From assembly GCA_037501455.1 (NCBI GenBank), contig CM074858.1:86712501-86776500 (forward strand): DNA of 64,000 bases, given 5' to 3'. Made by a program: the position numbers and the translations under genes. The notes below the pieces were generated by a model. That model was not told the origin of the DNA, made no database searches, and worked only from the letters and a program-made list of their open reading frames with translations. Below, piece by piece: positions 46,508 to 58,224 of the stretch (the stretch's first letter is position 1; every line of letters starts with the position of its first letter). Source of the stretch: Lantana camara. Lineage: Eukaryota; Streptophyta; Magnoliopsida; Lamiales; Verbenaceae.

Positions 46508-47832
46508 CGTTATATTTATTTTAAATATTTAAAAATGGATTCTTAATTCTATTTGAATTTTGGAAATATGAATTCTTGGTTGATTTGCATTTACGTGCCA
46601 AGTTACGCGCCGTTACTCTATGAAATGAATTCGAAATTTGGTGAAAATTTAATATGTTGTAGATATGTGTGTCATGAATGTGTACATATGCTCGTCTTAC
46701 ATTTTCGGATTTGTTTGATTGCGTTTTAAATTTATTTTGTATGATTGGAACCAAACCGGGGGCTAACGAGCACTTACCGCACCCTTGGTTCCATATGTGA
46801 TATCTTGAGCTAGGGAACTCGGAATCGAGTTCCGTCAACTCCGTTGAACTCATAACGAAAATTTGAGTTCAATAAACGTCATATTTTTCTAAGATCATTT
46901 GAACCCCCGAAATTTAACTGAAACATGCCCCGTTCGCCAAAACTGTCACGTTTTACTAAAAGAGCCATAACTTATTCAAACCTTGACCAATTTAACCATG
47001 GTTGGAGGCTATGGAACCCTAGTTACACCCACTATCTTCCCATACCCTTTTCCAACCGAGATAAACTCAGTAAACAAGAGAAAAATCAGTCCCAAGTCCC
47101 TGCTCCAGTTTCATCCCGTCACCATGCCCAACCTTGGAGATTCAAGCTCAAATCTCTTTCATCTTTCATCCACTTCACAAGGTGACTTTAGGGTTATGAT
47201 ACACATTCAATATGAGTCATTTTAATCCATTCATCCCTAATTTTAAGCATGTTTTCATGGATTTATGGCTAAAGAGAGGAAATGTTAGGTTTTGATGAAA
47301 TGTGTTGATCTCTCCCATTCCTTGATGATTTAGGTTGATTCCAAGCATAAAAATGATTGTCTAAACATCCTCTTTACATTCATAATCATGTATTTATGAT
47401 GGTTAAGTGTTTCATGAGTTACCATTAATGAGTTTGAAAGAGAATTGCATGAATTGATCACATAATCCTTCTCCCTCACGTTTGATTTCTTTGGAGCATT
47501 ATTGAGTGTTGTTTTGTGGATGTTTTGTTGCATAATTATTGCTTCTTTGCACCTTATCATGATAGTATCTTGTTGGTTGAAGCTTTTCGTGGTTACTGCT
47601 CTGTTTTCGTGCATTTTTGCCTGCTGGTGCAGGGTGGTATCGTCCGCGACCGATTTTAGTGCAAAAACGGTAGTGGCTATAGTTTTGCAGGGTCTAAGTT
47701 CCGCCTAGCTTAGGAGATTTGTTTTGTTTGTCTCCCATTCGCTATGGTTTGATACGGGTGCGGACTTCCCATTTCGTTAGTCGTGTTGAGCTATAGTGCG
47801 GGGATGTGGTGCCTCACGTGCGGGGTGCTACA
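46186..47832 (+). repeat. 5' LTR of element B (internally deleted)
   Basis: Starts TGTAACGCCCC, ends GGGGTGCTACA. It is collinear with the 3' LTR up to the second palindrome unit (ACGGTAGTGG), then jumps to CTATAGTTTTGCAGGG, which lies at 59169 in the 3' LTR. It has a (TA)n run at 46466-46504. Confidence 0.85.
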
Positions 47833-47840
47833 TCCTTAAG

Positions 47841-47852
47841 TGGTATCAGAGC
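47841..47852 (+). other. Primer binding site of element B
   Basis: TGGTATCAGAGC eight bases after the LTR end, initiator tRNA-Met type. Confidence 0.9.
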
Positions 47853-50800
47853 CCTGTTGTAAAACCGGTGTTCTCGTGTCGTGTTTGAGTCAGTCTAGGT
47901 CGTACGCCTTAGGAACTACGTGACAATGTGTGCATTGCATCGATTTTGAATATGGAATTTGGCTTTCTTTTTGAAATTTTGTTGAATTATCTGTTGCATT
48001 ATTATATGGACCGTTGCTTTTCGTGTCGAATATGTGCCATGAGCATGTACTAATCGCATGCATATATTCTCGAAATGAGTTATGATTTCTAGGTTACGAA
48101 GATAATATCAAACCACGGCCAAGTTCTACGACCACAATAATCTATTACAAATTCTTTCTGAGGCACGGAAGATAGGAAGAACCACCGGGGAAAAATATAG
48201 AGAATTTGGGATGCGTGGTCTTCATAGATGGAGTTAGAGTTAATGACTAAGAGTTGGGGATGGAAGATTGTTTTGGAGATGCAAAGGTAGAGAGGCATTT
48301 GAGGAGATAAGAGGTATTCGGGGAATGTTGTCGATTCCGAAAATTGATATATGCAGCTCTCCAACATAAAATACGATAATCGGATTTAACGGGATCGTTC
48401 AACCTAAGGAATGAACCTTGAAGGTATTTTGGTCTAGGGCTCGGATTATTGAAGAGAGATAGATAATGAAGAAGAGTCGAGATAAAATGGGTCCGATGGG
48501 AGTTATGCACCAAGGGACATCAAGGAAGGGTTTCTATATAAATCTATTAATTAGACATCGAGTGGTAGGAGTTAAGATCGGGAGCTCTAGATTTTGATCA
48601 AAGATGGAAAACGAGTCGGAAGAGGATAAGAATAAGTTAAATAATGGGAAAAATACAAATTCATGGAAGGTGACTATAGTATGGACAAGATTTAAGTTCT
48701 CTTCTTCCAAATCCAAGCTGAATTGTCGTGTTGTGAGGTTGAATTGGGAAATATGGAGCAACAAATTCAGGAAACGGTAAAGAGAGACAAAGACTGGTTG
48801 GGAGGAATCATGTGTTCCAGTATAAGCAATCGGAAAACGAGTTTGATTCGCTAATCTCCACTCATAATGAATAAGCACGGAGTTGTGATCACGACGATGA
48901 TGAGAAGTAGGATTCAGAACTACATCAGGGTTCATTTGTATAAGAAAACTTGGGCAATGTGGAAGGGTGATTCTTGGGGAGGAATCTAGGTGCTAATTCA
49001 GTGGATGTCAAAGAAGTCAAGGGTTGATTCGGCCCGGGAAAGATACAAGTGATGCACAAAGATTCATAGAAACTTGGAAGACCGTGGGAAAGACAAGGCA
49101 TGATTAGCAAGTCAAAATAATCTCGTGATCGAAGGAATGAGAAGAGCTACTGAGCTAACGGCTTACTACATTGGTTACAGGTTCAAAACATTCATGGCAT
49201 GTGCATCATATTTTGCATCAATTGTTTATTTTCTTTATTTTAGTTCGTGCGCGTATTTTTATCTCATTTCGTTGCTCTAATGTGCTGCATATTTAATTGT
49301 TGTAAGTGTGTTATGTGCATTGTCATTTTAACCCGACATACATTCCAGTGTTTATTTGACAGGGAGTTCTTTCATCACATTTCTCAAGTATCTCTTCGTA
49401 TGGGTCACATTTGAGTTAAGAGGAAAAGAATTAATGGGATGACGTGTTTTAAGGAAGGTGACTTCGAGAAATAACGAACTTCAAGTAAGGGATAGGTTGG
49501 TGGAAATGAAGTTTCAGAAGAAAAAAAACAAAAACAAAAAAAAAATATAACCGGAGTTGGCTTTGGAGTGTCCGGATCGAACAAGAATGAAGAAAAAGGG
49601 GTTTCTAATATTAATAGCGGTAGAGGAGAACTGGAAAAGCCAACACTATGGGTTTCTATGTCATTTAAAGCCCTTTCCAATGAAACTTCCATCAAGAATT
49701 CCGAGGGAAAAAGGTCCGATGGAGTTCGATGTATAACGACAGAAATTTTAAGGGGGTGAACATGACCAGGAGGCAAATTCAAAACTTGAGGTAGGAACCG
49801 AAGAAATAAAAATAACAGAAATGCAATTAAGGAAGATCTGGGGATTTTTATGTTGGCGAGCGGAGATGAATAAGACAACTTTACGGGATGATCAGTAAAA
49901 TGAGAGCTAGGTCACTAGATTCGGGTTGAAGATTTTCACGAGGAATTAGGAAGATAGATCGTTGACTTGTTCTGTGTATGTAAGTTGAGTTGAAGACAAA
50001 GGAGTTATGAAGGAGTTTGGGGAAAATTTCTAAGTTGAATTGTCAAAAGGAAACTGATTCAAATTATCATGGAAAAGTATATTGTCAATGAAGTCTGATT
50101 CCATGAGTTTGGAAGGAAAATTAAGAAGCAATAAATCGGCAAGGACGAACATTGAAAAGATTTAAATCAAACTTCAAAAATCATCAAGAACATCTTATCT
50201 TCAATTAAGGAATGGTAGGGGCCGAATACCAAATTCCACCATAGAAGTTTAAAGAGAGTAAAAAGGAGAAATTGAACGGAAGATAGTAGAAGATTGTGTG
50301 ATATATATATTCAGGTCGGGAAAGAACTGTCAAGGGCACTAGGGGTAGTCATCTTTGATGGTTTGTTAGATTTTGATATGGACAAAGGAAAATAGCAATG
50401 GATTTAATTTCGGGATGGGTGATCTAACAGTAGACGGGGAATCAAAGCTCGGGTATTAAGAGTAGGTTTGATTGAATGAAGATTATGGGAAATGATGAAA
50501 GATCGAAGAGGATTTATCATGGTTTCACCGGGTTACATTGAAGAAATTAAAGACAAGGTAAATACTGAGCTCACTTTCGGGGCAGATCGTATAGTGGATA
50601 ACAAACTCATAGCCTTAAACTATGCAACGACGGTGAACGGTACTTGTAGCATCCATGATACATGCATTCATGCAAATTTAATTCAAATAATTTCTACGTT
50701 ATGTGCTTTGATTTCTTACCATGTTCAATTTGCTTGGAGTATTTGATAGTTAACGTGAATGATATTTGTTACTTGCTCCGAGTGCCTTATGTGATTTTAA

Positions 50801-51116
50801 TTATGATCTTGCGTGAGTTGATTGGGAGTATTGGAGACTTCCTTGCTTTCTTTTTGTTTGTTTGTTGTTTGTTTATTTTTGTTTGAGAGACGGGGTGCTC
50901 TCGTTGTGTGTAAGAGACAGGGATTCTCTTATTTTTGTTTGAGAGACGGGGTGCTCTCTTTGCTTGCGAGAGACGGGGTTCTCTCATTGTTACTCGAGAG
51001 ACGGGGCTCTCTCATTGTTGTTTGTGAGAGACGGGGCTGTCTCCGTGTTGCTTATGAGAGACGGGGAATCTCTCATTGTTTGTTCGGTCGAGTAGTGAAT
51101 CCGAGGACGGATTATT
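47853..51116 (+). other. Internal region of element B, no protein recognised
   Basis: About 3.3 kb. The first 230 bp resemble the leader of element C (the GTCTAGGTCG..CGCCTTAGGA block and CATGAGCA..TACTAAT.GCATGCATAT), and 49180-49400 resembles the region after gag in C. The rest is purine-rich on the plus strand; open frames of 133 and 157 codons on the other strand show no domain. It looks like a LARD-type non-autonomous body. Confidence 0.55.
50885..51073. repeat. Tandem hairpin repeat before the 3' LTR of element B
   Basis: Seven units starting at 50885, 50913, 50941, 50968, 50996, 51026 and 51056, 27-30 bp apart, of the form GAGAGACGGGG(N)CTCTC. Each unit can fold on itself. Unit 2 (AGAGAC..TCTCT) and unit 6 (GAGAC..GTCTC) vary but keep the self-complementarity. 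Confidence 0.8.
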
Positions 51117-51132
51117 TTTAAGGGGGTGAGAT
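51117..51132 (+). other. Polypurine tract of element B
   Basis: TTTAAGGGGGTGAGAT abuts the 3' LTR start TGTAACG. Confidence 0.85.
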
Positions 51133-51415
51133 TGTAACGCCCCAATTTTTTTTAGTATTTTAAATTGACGAATGTGTTTACTAATTTGCGCGAATTTATC
51201 GGTTATATGTGCTTTCTATATTTAAATTTCAATGTTTAATTTCTAAATATGTGATTAATTGAAATATATGCAATATTTGAATTGGAATGAATTCGATTAC
51301 TTGAACCACTTGTGCATGAATAATTATGTGTTTCCTCATTGTGCATTTAAATTATTTAATTACGTAATCAACTGTTTTGATAACACTTATTTCAATTTTA
51401 ATAAATTTTCTATAT

Positions 51416-51447
<32 letters not shown>

Positions 51448-52583
51448 TACGTTATATTTATTTTAAAATTTTAAAAATGGATTCTTAATTCTATTTGAAT
51501 TTTGGAAATATGAATTCTTGGTTGATCTGCATTTACGTGCCAAGTTGCGCGCCGTTACTATATGAAATGAATTCGAAATTTTGTGGAAATTTAATATGTT
51601 GTAGATATGTGTGTCATGAATGTGTACGTATGCTAGTCTTACATTTTTGGATTTTTTTGATTGCGTTTTAAATTTATTTGGTATGATTGGAACCAAACCG
51701 GGGGCTAATGAGCATTTAGCGCACCCTTGGTTCTGTATGTGATATCTTGAGCTAGGGAACTCAGAATCGAGTTTCGTCAACTCCGTTGAACTCGTAACGA
51801 AAATTCGAGTTCAATGAACTTAACCTCATATTTTTCTAAGATCATTTGAACCCCCGAAATTCAACCGAAACATGCCCCGTTCGGCAAAACTGTCACGTTT
51901 TACTAAAAGAGCCATAACTTATTCAAACCTTGACCAATTGAACCATGGTTGGAGGATATGGAACCCTAGTTACACCCACTATCTTCCCATGCGCTTTTCC
52001 AACCGAGATACACTCAGAAAACAAGAGAAAAATCAGTCCCAAGTCCCTGCTCCAGTTTCATCCCGTCACCATGCCCAACCTTGGAGATTCAATCTCAAAT
52101 CTCTTTCATCTTTCATCCACTTCACAAGGTGAGTTTAGGGTTATGATACACATTCAATATGAGTCATTTTAATCCATTCATCCCTAATTTTGAGCATGTT
52201 TTCATGGATTTATGGCTAAGGAGAGTAAATGTTAGGTTTTGATGAAATGTACTGATCTCTCCCATTCCTTGATGATTTAGGTTGATTCCAAGCATGAAAA
52301 TGATTGTATAAACTTCCTCTTTACATTCATGATCATGTATTTTATGATGGTTAATTGTTTCATGAGTTACCATTAATGAGTTTGAAAGAGAATTGCATGG
52401 ATTGATCACATAATCATTTTCCCTCACGTTTGATTTCTTTGGAGCATGATTGAGTGTTGTATTGTGGATGTTTTGTTGCATAATTATTGCTCCTTTGCAC
52501 CTTATCATGATAGTATCTTGTTGGTTGAAGCTTTTCGTGGTTACTGCTCTGTTTTCGTGCATTTTTGCCTGCTGGTGCAGGGT

Positions 52584-52711
52584 GGTAGCGGCCGCGACCG
52601 ATTTTAGTACAAAAACGGTAGTGGTTGCGACCTGTGAGTGTGCTTTTTACTTTGCTCTCACAGGTAGCGCCCGCGACCGAATTTAGTTCATTTTTGGTAG
52701 CGCCCGAGACC
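52584..52711. repeat. Palindrome array in 3' LTR of element B
   Basis: Four 16-bp units at 52584 (GGTAGCGGCCGCGACC), 52617, 52663 and 52696; spacings 33, 46 and 33 bp. A perfect 8-bp inverted repeat, CCTGTGAG (52631-52638) and CTCACAGG (52657-52664), spans the 46-bp gap and overlaps the flanking units by two bases each. Confidence 0.8.
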
Positions 52712-53879
52712 CCATTTTGGCCGACTTTCGAGATTTGACAAAATTGGAGGAAAAATTCGAAATTCAAACTCTTAATGCATGATTTCCTTAGCTCGTTTCA
52801 TGCATGTACACTTCATTAACATGTCATATATTATGTTAACTTGTGTGTTATGAAGTTTTATAATTTTTCGTGAATTATTTTCCGAGTTATGGCTCAATAA
52901 GCCTTTAACGCCCAAACGTGTGCATGCATGGAATGTTGCTTTTAAAGATGAACCCTAATTGCTTCTTAATTCTTATTTTATAACTTGTATGATATGTATA
53001 CATGCTATATGATGTGTTATGCTCGTTATTTGGAATTCTTAGGTTGATCTAGCTTAAAATATGATGTATATGAACTTAAATGAATGTGAATGATACATGC
53101 ATGCCTTGATGCTTCATGTTTGAATCTTAAGTGATTACTTACTTCTTCTTAATGGCTTATATGAATTGTATGCATAGTATACTAGGTGTTATGAGTATTA
53201 TTTGAATTCCTGGGATTAATTTGGTAAGATTTATGATCACTATGAACTTAAATGATTTTGAATGAGTCTTGAAATGAATGTGTTAAACGTTTATATTTCC
53301 TTGAAATATTAATCATGCACATGAACGATTTCTCGCCATAGTATCATAACTTATGCATTCATAACCTATTTTATTCCTATCATATATGGCTTATGGTTTG
53401 ATTTGATACAAAATATGAAAGATATGAAACGTATGAACATGAACTACTTGATTATATGACCTTATCACATGATTTATGTTTCTTATGCATCACATATCAT
53501 GTGCATAGCATCCCGTGCGTCTATGTGGTCTCATATTGAGTCAATTCTCACAAGTACACTTTGTTCCTTCCTTTGTACAGTTCATTTCCAGGGCGGAGAC
53601 TTTCGATTTGATTAGGCACCCGTATTATTTATGCTTTATGTCTCATGGTTCCCAGGTGAGGGTGTTTTCGTTCTAGATATGTATTAAAGCCTACAACCTT
53701 ATGTGATCAGTTTTGGCCAAAAATCTAAGGTATATTTACGTATGGTTTTCAAATGAATTTATCAAGTAAATATTTTCACAAGGATTATGAAATATGTTAT
53801 GCTTCTTATGAATCAAATGTTTTGGCGAGTTTATGCATGTATGTTATGTTCACGGGCCCAGGAATTTAGTACATGTGGC

Positions 53880-53884
53880 TATCC
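53880..53884. repeat. Target site duplication of element C, left copy
   Basis: TATCC here and at 58244-58248. LTR H shows the uninterrupted site with a single copy (GGCTATCCGGGG on its minus strand). Confidence 0.93.
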
Positions 53885-54542
53885 TGTGACGCCCCGTCTC
53901 TTCGGCATTCCAGGTACGGCGTCACGAGAGAGTTTATTTCAGTATTTTGTGAAATTATGTGATTTATCATGCTTACGTGTCAACGTGATATTAATTTTAA
54001 TTATGTTAATTAAAGCCATTTGATAGCCCTATCGTTTTTAATCCGATCCGCGTGGACCGGATACCGTTTGAACCTACCCATTTTAACCGACCCATTTGCC
54101 CGGCCCTAAAAAGGGCCAAGCCTTTCCTTCTCTCCCACTTTGATCGATCAGCAGCAAGGAAGAGAGGAAAAGAGAAGCATTTCTCACCATTTTTGGCCAA
54201 GAAGCCTTGAGCTCGGGTTTGGGAGATCCAACCGTCCGATCAACGACCTAAGGTAGGATTTGTGACCCTTTCGTTACATGTTTTACTTTAATATCTCTTT
54301 CGTGCCTCGGATTGTGCCTACGTGCTTTGTTGGGGAGATGATGAATAGTAACCGGGGTGTGAGTTTTGTGTGTTCTAGGCCGTTTTACGGGTTCTAATGT
54401 GGAAATATGTGTTCCATATGTTATATGTGATTTATTGTGTTATTTTGCATGATTTTAGGGTTGTTTGTGGTTGTGTTTGTGTGTTGGTAGTGTTTCCCGA
54501 CGCCATTGCTGTTTCTGCTCTGTTTTTTCGAGCAGGACGGTC

Positions 54543-54719
54543 CGGAACGGCCGTTTCCGTTTTGGCCTTGGGGCCGGAACGGCCCTTCCCATCCGCGTAT
54601 GGGAACGGTCGTTCCCGTTTTGTTCTTTGGGTGGGAACGGCCCTTCCCGGGCTGGCGTCTGTGCCGAGAGTGGGAACGACCGTTCCCAGTTTGTGCTGGG
54701 AGCGGGAACGGCCGTTCCC
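54543..54719. repeat. Palindrome array 1 in LTR of element C
   Basis: Six 16-bp units at 54543, 54575, 54601, 54633, 54672 and 54704; the last is the perfect palindrome GGGAACGGCCGTTCCC. Spacings are 32, 26, 32, 39 and 32 bp, that is, three doublets of 32 bp. Confidence 0.88.
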
Positions 54720-54745
54720 ATGGCCGGTCTTTGCGCTACTGGATC

Positions 54746-54866
54746 AAATCCGCGGGGGTGGATTTTTCCTTTTGGAAAAATCCGCGGGGGGGGATTTGAG
54801 GCAGTAGGTTTGGAAAAATCCATGAGGGTGGATTTTTCCTTTGGAAAAATCCATGGGGGTGGATTT
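54746..54866. repeat. Palindrome array 2 in LTR of element C
   Basis: Four 20-bp units at 54746, 54778, 54816 and 54847, form AAATCC(N)8GGATTT, e.g. AAATCCATGGGGGTGGATTT. Spacings are 32, 38 and 31 bp. The sequence between units 1-2 and 3-4 also forms GGATTTTTCC..GGAAAAATCC inverted repeats. Confidence 0.85.
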
Positions 54867-56749
54867 TGCCATTTCTTCTCTTTGCTTTAATTATGCAATT
54901 GTGTGATTTTTAAATGCTTTTCTTTTGCATGTTAATTGTTATGACTTGATTTTTATTGCATGTTAAAGTGTGAATAATTATGTTATGCTATAATTGCAAT
55001 TATGTGACATTTTATATATGAACATGAACCATACCTTTTTGCCGAGCGTCTTCTTTCGTATGCTTTAATATGCTCGTGAAATGTGAATTATTGTTAATGC
55101 ATGCTTGTTATATATTGTATACGTGATCCACGATTTTATGCCAATCATAATCATACGCCGTGCGTCTATTTGGTTCATTCTTGTGTCTAAGTCTTGTTTT
55201 GTATTCAGTTTGTTCAGGTACACCCGGGGTGGTGTTTTGTTGGCCGTGTTGACTCCGGGGTGGATCAGTTGTTGTGTCTTCGGCCTCTTCGGTGTCAGGT
55301 GAGGTTAGGATATAGTTACACCTTATTGCAATGTGCTCGGTTTTGATTGCATGTGATTAAATAAGCCTTATATGTATGTAAATAAGTGTGAGATATGTAT
55401 TTGTTGGATATGCCTCGAGTTTGCAAGTATGTTAAGCAATGTACGAGCCTATGTATGCTTGGTTTGGAATGATTTGTTATGATTTGCCACGTGAAGCTAT
55501 GCTTCTGACCGTATACTTCTCATGAGCCAAGTTTGGCAAGGACCGAGTTTGATTGAAACGGGAAGTGGTATGTATACGTATATATGTATAAGTTATGTCT
55601 GTCTGTCTCTGTTGTAGCGGGATATGATATGATATGTGTTTGTTGGGCCCCGGAGCTATGGGTAAGGAACCCTCGGGACGGCATAGGGCCGTCGAGGTTA
55701 TGCCTGTGCATAGTCTCCATATGTCTGCAGAGGATCACCCCTGAACTCACCAGGAGGTTTGGTGAGGGAAGGAATCCTGAGGGTTTGAGTACTCGCAAGG
55801 CGCTCCCCTCGTTTGTCTGGATGGTTTGGGCGTATACACCCTTCCATCACCTGGAGTTGAGGATGATATGATATGATTTGATATGTATGTAAGTTTTCTG
55901 TTTTGATTCTGATATGATGTGTTATGAGGAGATTGGGGGAGTCAGAGCTCGTACCCGCCGAGTTCTATATGATATGATATGTATGTTCTGTTAAGGTTTA
56001 TGAAACGGGGATAGATTCTAAGTTAAATAAAAAGGGAGTTTTATAAGATAAGTTAAGATTGGAATATGTTAAGAACTAATAGGTTTTGCTAAGTGGTTCG
56101 GTAAGTTAAATTGGTGTGTTTGATGTGCTAAGTAAGCCCTTTATATATATGTATATCACGGGAAATGATTTAGTGTGCAAAAACTATCCCTGCGTTCATG
56201 AACATTATGAGTTTGATACGTGCCTTGCTCTTATATATATATGTAGTGTGAGTGCGTTAACCCCTCACTCAGTCAAGTTAAGACTGACCCCTCCCCTTTT
56301 ACTGTTAGTTTGCAGGTTCTGCTTGGAGTTCGTGCTAGGCGGAGTGAGTCTGTCTTTTGGAGTCTGTTCCTTGTCTTTGTCTAGTAGGTGGTCTTGCATT
56401 CACATTTCTTTAATTCGGTTTATGTATAAGATATGTTTGTTTACGCTATTCGGAATTTAATTATGAATATTTATGTATATTATTGGAGATTCGGGATTAG
56501 GTAATTATGCTAGTTGAACCCGTCAACTGTTCATGAATGTTTGTTTGTTGCATGGCTTGTTTCGCTTCCGCATTCTCGTTTGGTTTGAGTTCTGCTTTCC
56601 GGGTCTAAGTTCCGCCTAGCCTAGGTGTGAGTTTGTCAGTCTCCCGTTCGCCACTGTTTGGTTCATGTACGGACTCTCCATTTCGTATGTGGATCGGACT
56701 TTGGTGCGGGGGATGTGGTGACCCACCGTGCGGGTGCTACATCCTTAAG

Positions 56750-56761
56750 TGGTATCAGAGC
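56750..56761 (+). other. Primer binding site of element C
   Basis: TGGTATCAGAGC eight bases after the LTR end. Confidence 0.9.
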
Positions 56762-57093
56762 CCCAGGTTGAAAAACCGGGGTTCAGTGTCAGGTCGTGTC
56801 TGTCTAAGTCGAACGGCATAGGACAACTTGATTATGTGTGCATTTGCATTTTGATTTGATAAGCTATGTATGTGAAATTTCAATACTTTGTTGAATTTAT
56901 ATTACGTGAGACATTGCATTTCTTTGATGCTCTACTTGATTTACTACGTGACATGAGCACTTACTAATTGACATGCATATATTTCTATTGTAGTTGTTGA
57001 GATTTTCAGGGTACCACCGAGTCAACAACCCTACGGTCGACCTTCTCAAATAACTCCGTGATCTCAAGGACAATCTTTTACCGAGTACTAGTA

Positions 57094-57972
57094 ATGGATC
57101 CGATGGCAATGATGTACCAAGCATTCCTAGCATTCAAGCCTCCCCAATTTCGAGAAGGAAATGATGTTAAGGCTGAAGATTGGATTTCTGAGATAGAGGG
57201 AATTTTTGAAATATGGCCACGAAGCTCTGGAGATAGGGCTCGCCTTGCTACATTTCTTTTGCAAGGACAAGCAAGACATTGGTGGAAAAGGGTTGCTCAA
57301 CAACTAGAGACTACGAACGAAGAGTTGACTTGGGAAGTATTTATTCGGGAATTCAGAAAGAGGTTTGCACCAGCTATTCTACATGAGCGAAGACTTGAAG
57401 AATTCCTCAATCTGAAACAAGGAGATAAATCCGTTGTGGAATACATGGAAGAATTCGAAAGGTTGGGCTTATATGTGCCTCACATTATGGGTAACGATCA
57501 GATGAAGGCCAATTACTTCATGGAAGGCCTTCGGAATGAATTCAAGGAAGCCCTAATCGCAAAGGATACGACCACGTGGGATAAAGCTGCAAAGAAAGTT
57601 TTAAGAGTCGAAACTTGGATCATGATAAAGGATAAGGAAGAAGAGGTATCGGGGTCTAAGGTCGAGTCGGGTTTATGCTCAAGCTTACAAGTAGAAGGAG
57701 AATCTCCTCAACATGGAACTCGGGCCAAAAGAATTCGGGGAAAGAAACACAAGACCGGGAATACTTCAAGGTTGGGGAAAAGGCCCCAGTTATGTGCTTA
57801 TTGTGGAGGTACCACTCATACCTATGAGGCATGTTGGGACAGACTGAAGAGGTGCTACATTTGCGGGTCAACAGAGCACAAGATTTCCGAGTGTGATCGA
57901 CCGAGAGCTAACAAGCAAAAGGCACGGGATCAACGACTTCAAATTGGAAACTCACAAAAACCCGAAAGTTGA
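57094..57972 (+). CDS. gag: Gag protein of element C (292 aa, intact)
   Basis: From the ATG at 57094 (MDPMAMMYQAF) to the stop at 57970-57972. The capsid-like region shows KPPQFREGNDVKAEDWISEIE, then ARHWWKR, WEVFIREFRKRF and LEEFLNLKQGDKSVVEYMEEFERL, the usual retrotransposon gag motifs. A basic linker (RAKRIRGKKHK) precedes two CCHC zinc knuckles, CAYCGGTTHTYEAC (about 234-247) and CYICGSTEHKISEC (about 254-267). Gag would form virus-like particles and bind RNA. No protease or pol follows; the frame ends 270 bp before the inverted end of the element. The ATG was chosen because an upstream extension has only a GTG. The intact frame in an otherwise pol-less element suggests it depends on enzymes supplied by other elements. 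Confidence 0.88.
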   Translation: MDPMAMMYQAFLAFKPPQFREGNDVKAEDWISEIEGIFEIWPRSSGDRARLATFLLQGQARHWWKRVAQQLETTNEELTWEVFIREFRKRFAPAILHERRLEEFLNLKQGDKSVVEYMEEFERLGLYVPHIMGNDQMKANYFMEGLRNEFKEALIAKDTTTWDKAAKKVLRVETWIMIKDKEEEVSGSKVESGLCSSLQVEGESPQHGTRAKRIRGKKHKTGNTSRLGKRPQLCAYCGGTTHTYEACWDRLKRCYICGSTEHKISECDRPRANKQKARDQRLQIGNSQKPES

Positions 57973-58224
57973 GGTAATTGCATTCATGGCACGAGCATTC
58001 ATCCTCCATTTTAAATATTACAATTATTTATTTTCGTGCCGTGATTGTTAATTGCCATTAATTGCTATTCATTATTAATTGTTGCTAATTGTTGATGCCA
58101 CTATGTGTTTAAGTGACGATTAAGTGATGCATCTCATTCGCACTTTGACTCAACATGCATATTTAGTGTTTTATTTTAGGATATTTCTTCATTCAAGTTA
58201 CCAAGTTGTGTTCAATGGGATTTG
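57973..58224 (+). other. Non-coding region after gag of element C
   Basis: About 250 bp, AT-rich, similar in block order to 49180-49400 of element B (TTCATGGCA, ATTTTAGT/TTTATTTTCGTGC). No coding seen. Confidence 0.5.

Larger units (their letters stand above)
51133..53884 (+). repeat. 3' LTR of element B, part before element C
   Basis: Starts TGTAACGCCCC. It matches the 5' LTR closely to about 52624, then continues into sequence absent from the 5' LTR but related to LTRs C, G and H. Its last 40 bp (GGGCCCAGGAATTTAGTACATGTGGCTATCC) match the minus strand of LTR H near 4785-4830. Confidence 0.85.
53885..56741 (+). repeat. LTR of element C
   Basis: 2857 bp, TGTGACGCCCC...GCGGGTGCTACA, followed by a primer binding site. 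The start region resembles LTR K and the final 450 bp resemble the end of LTR B (GGGTCTAAGTTCCGCCTAGC). It has two adjacent palindrome arrays at 54543-54866. Confidence 0.88.

Noticed and set aside
48089..49878. Minus-strand open frames of 88 to 157 codons in the body of element B
   Set aside because: They are Ser/Phe/Leu-rich shadows of a purine-rich plus strand, with no recognisable motif.
54543..54866. CRISPR-like array
   Set aside because: The setting is plant retrotransposon sequence, units are palindromes with variable arms and no unique spacers of fixed length, and no cas gene is present.
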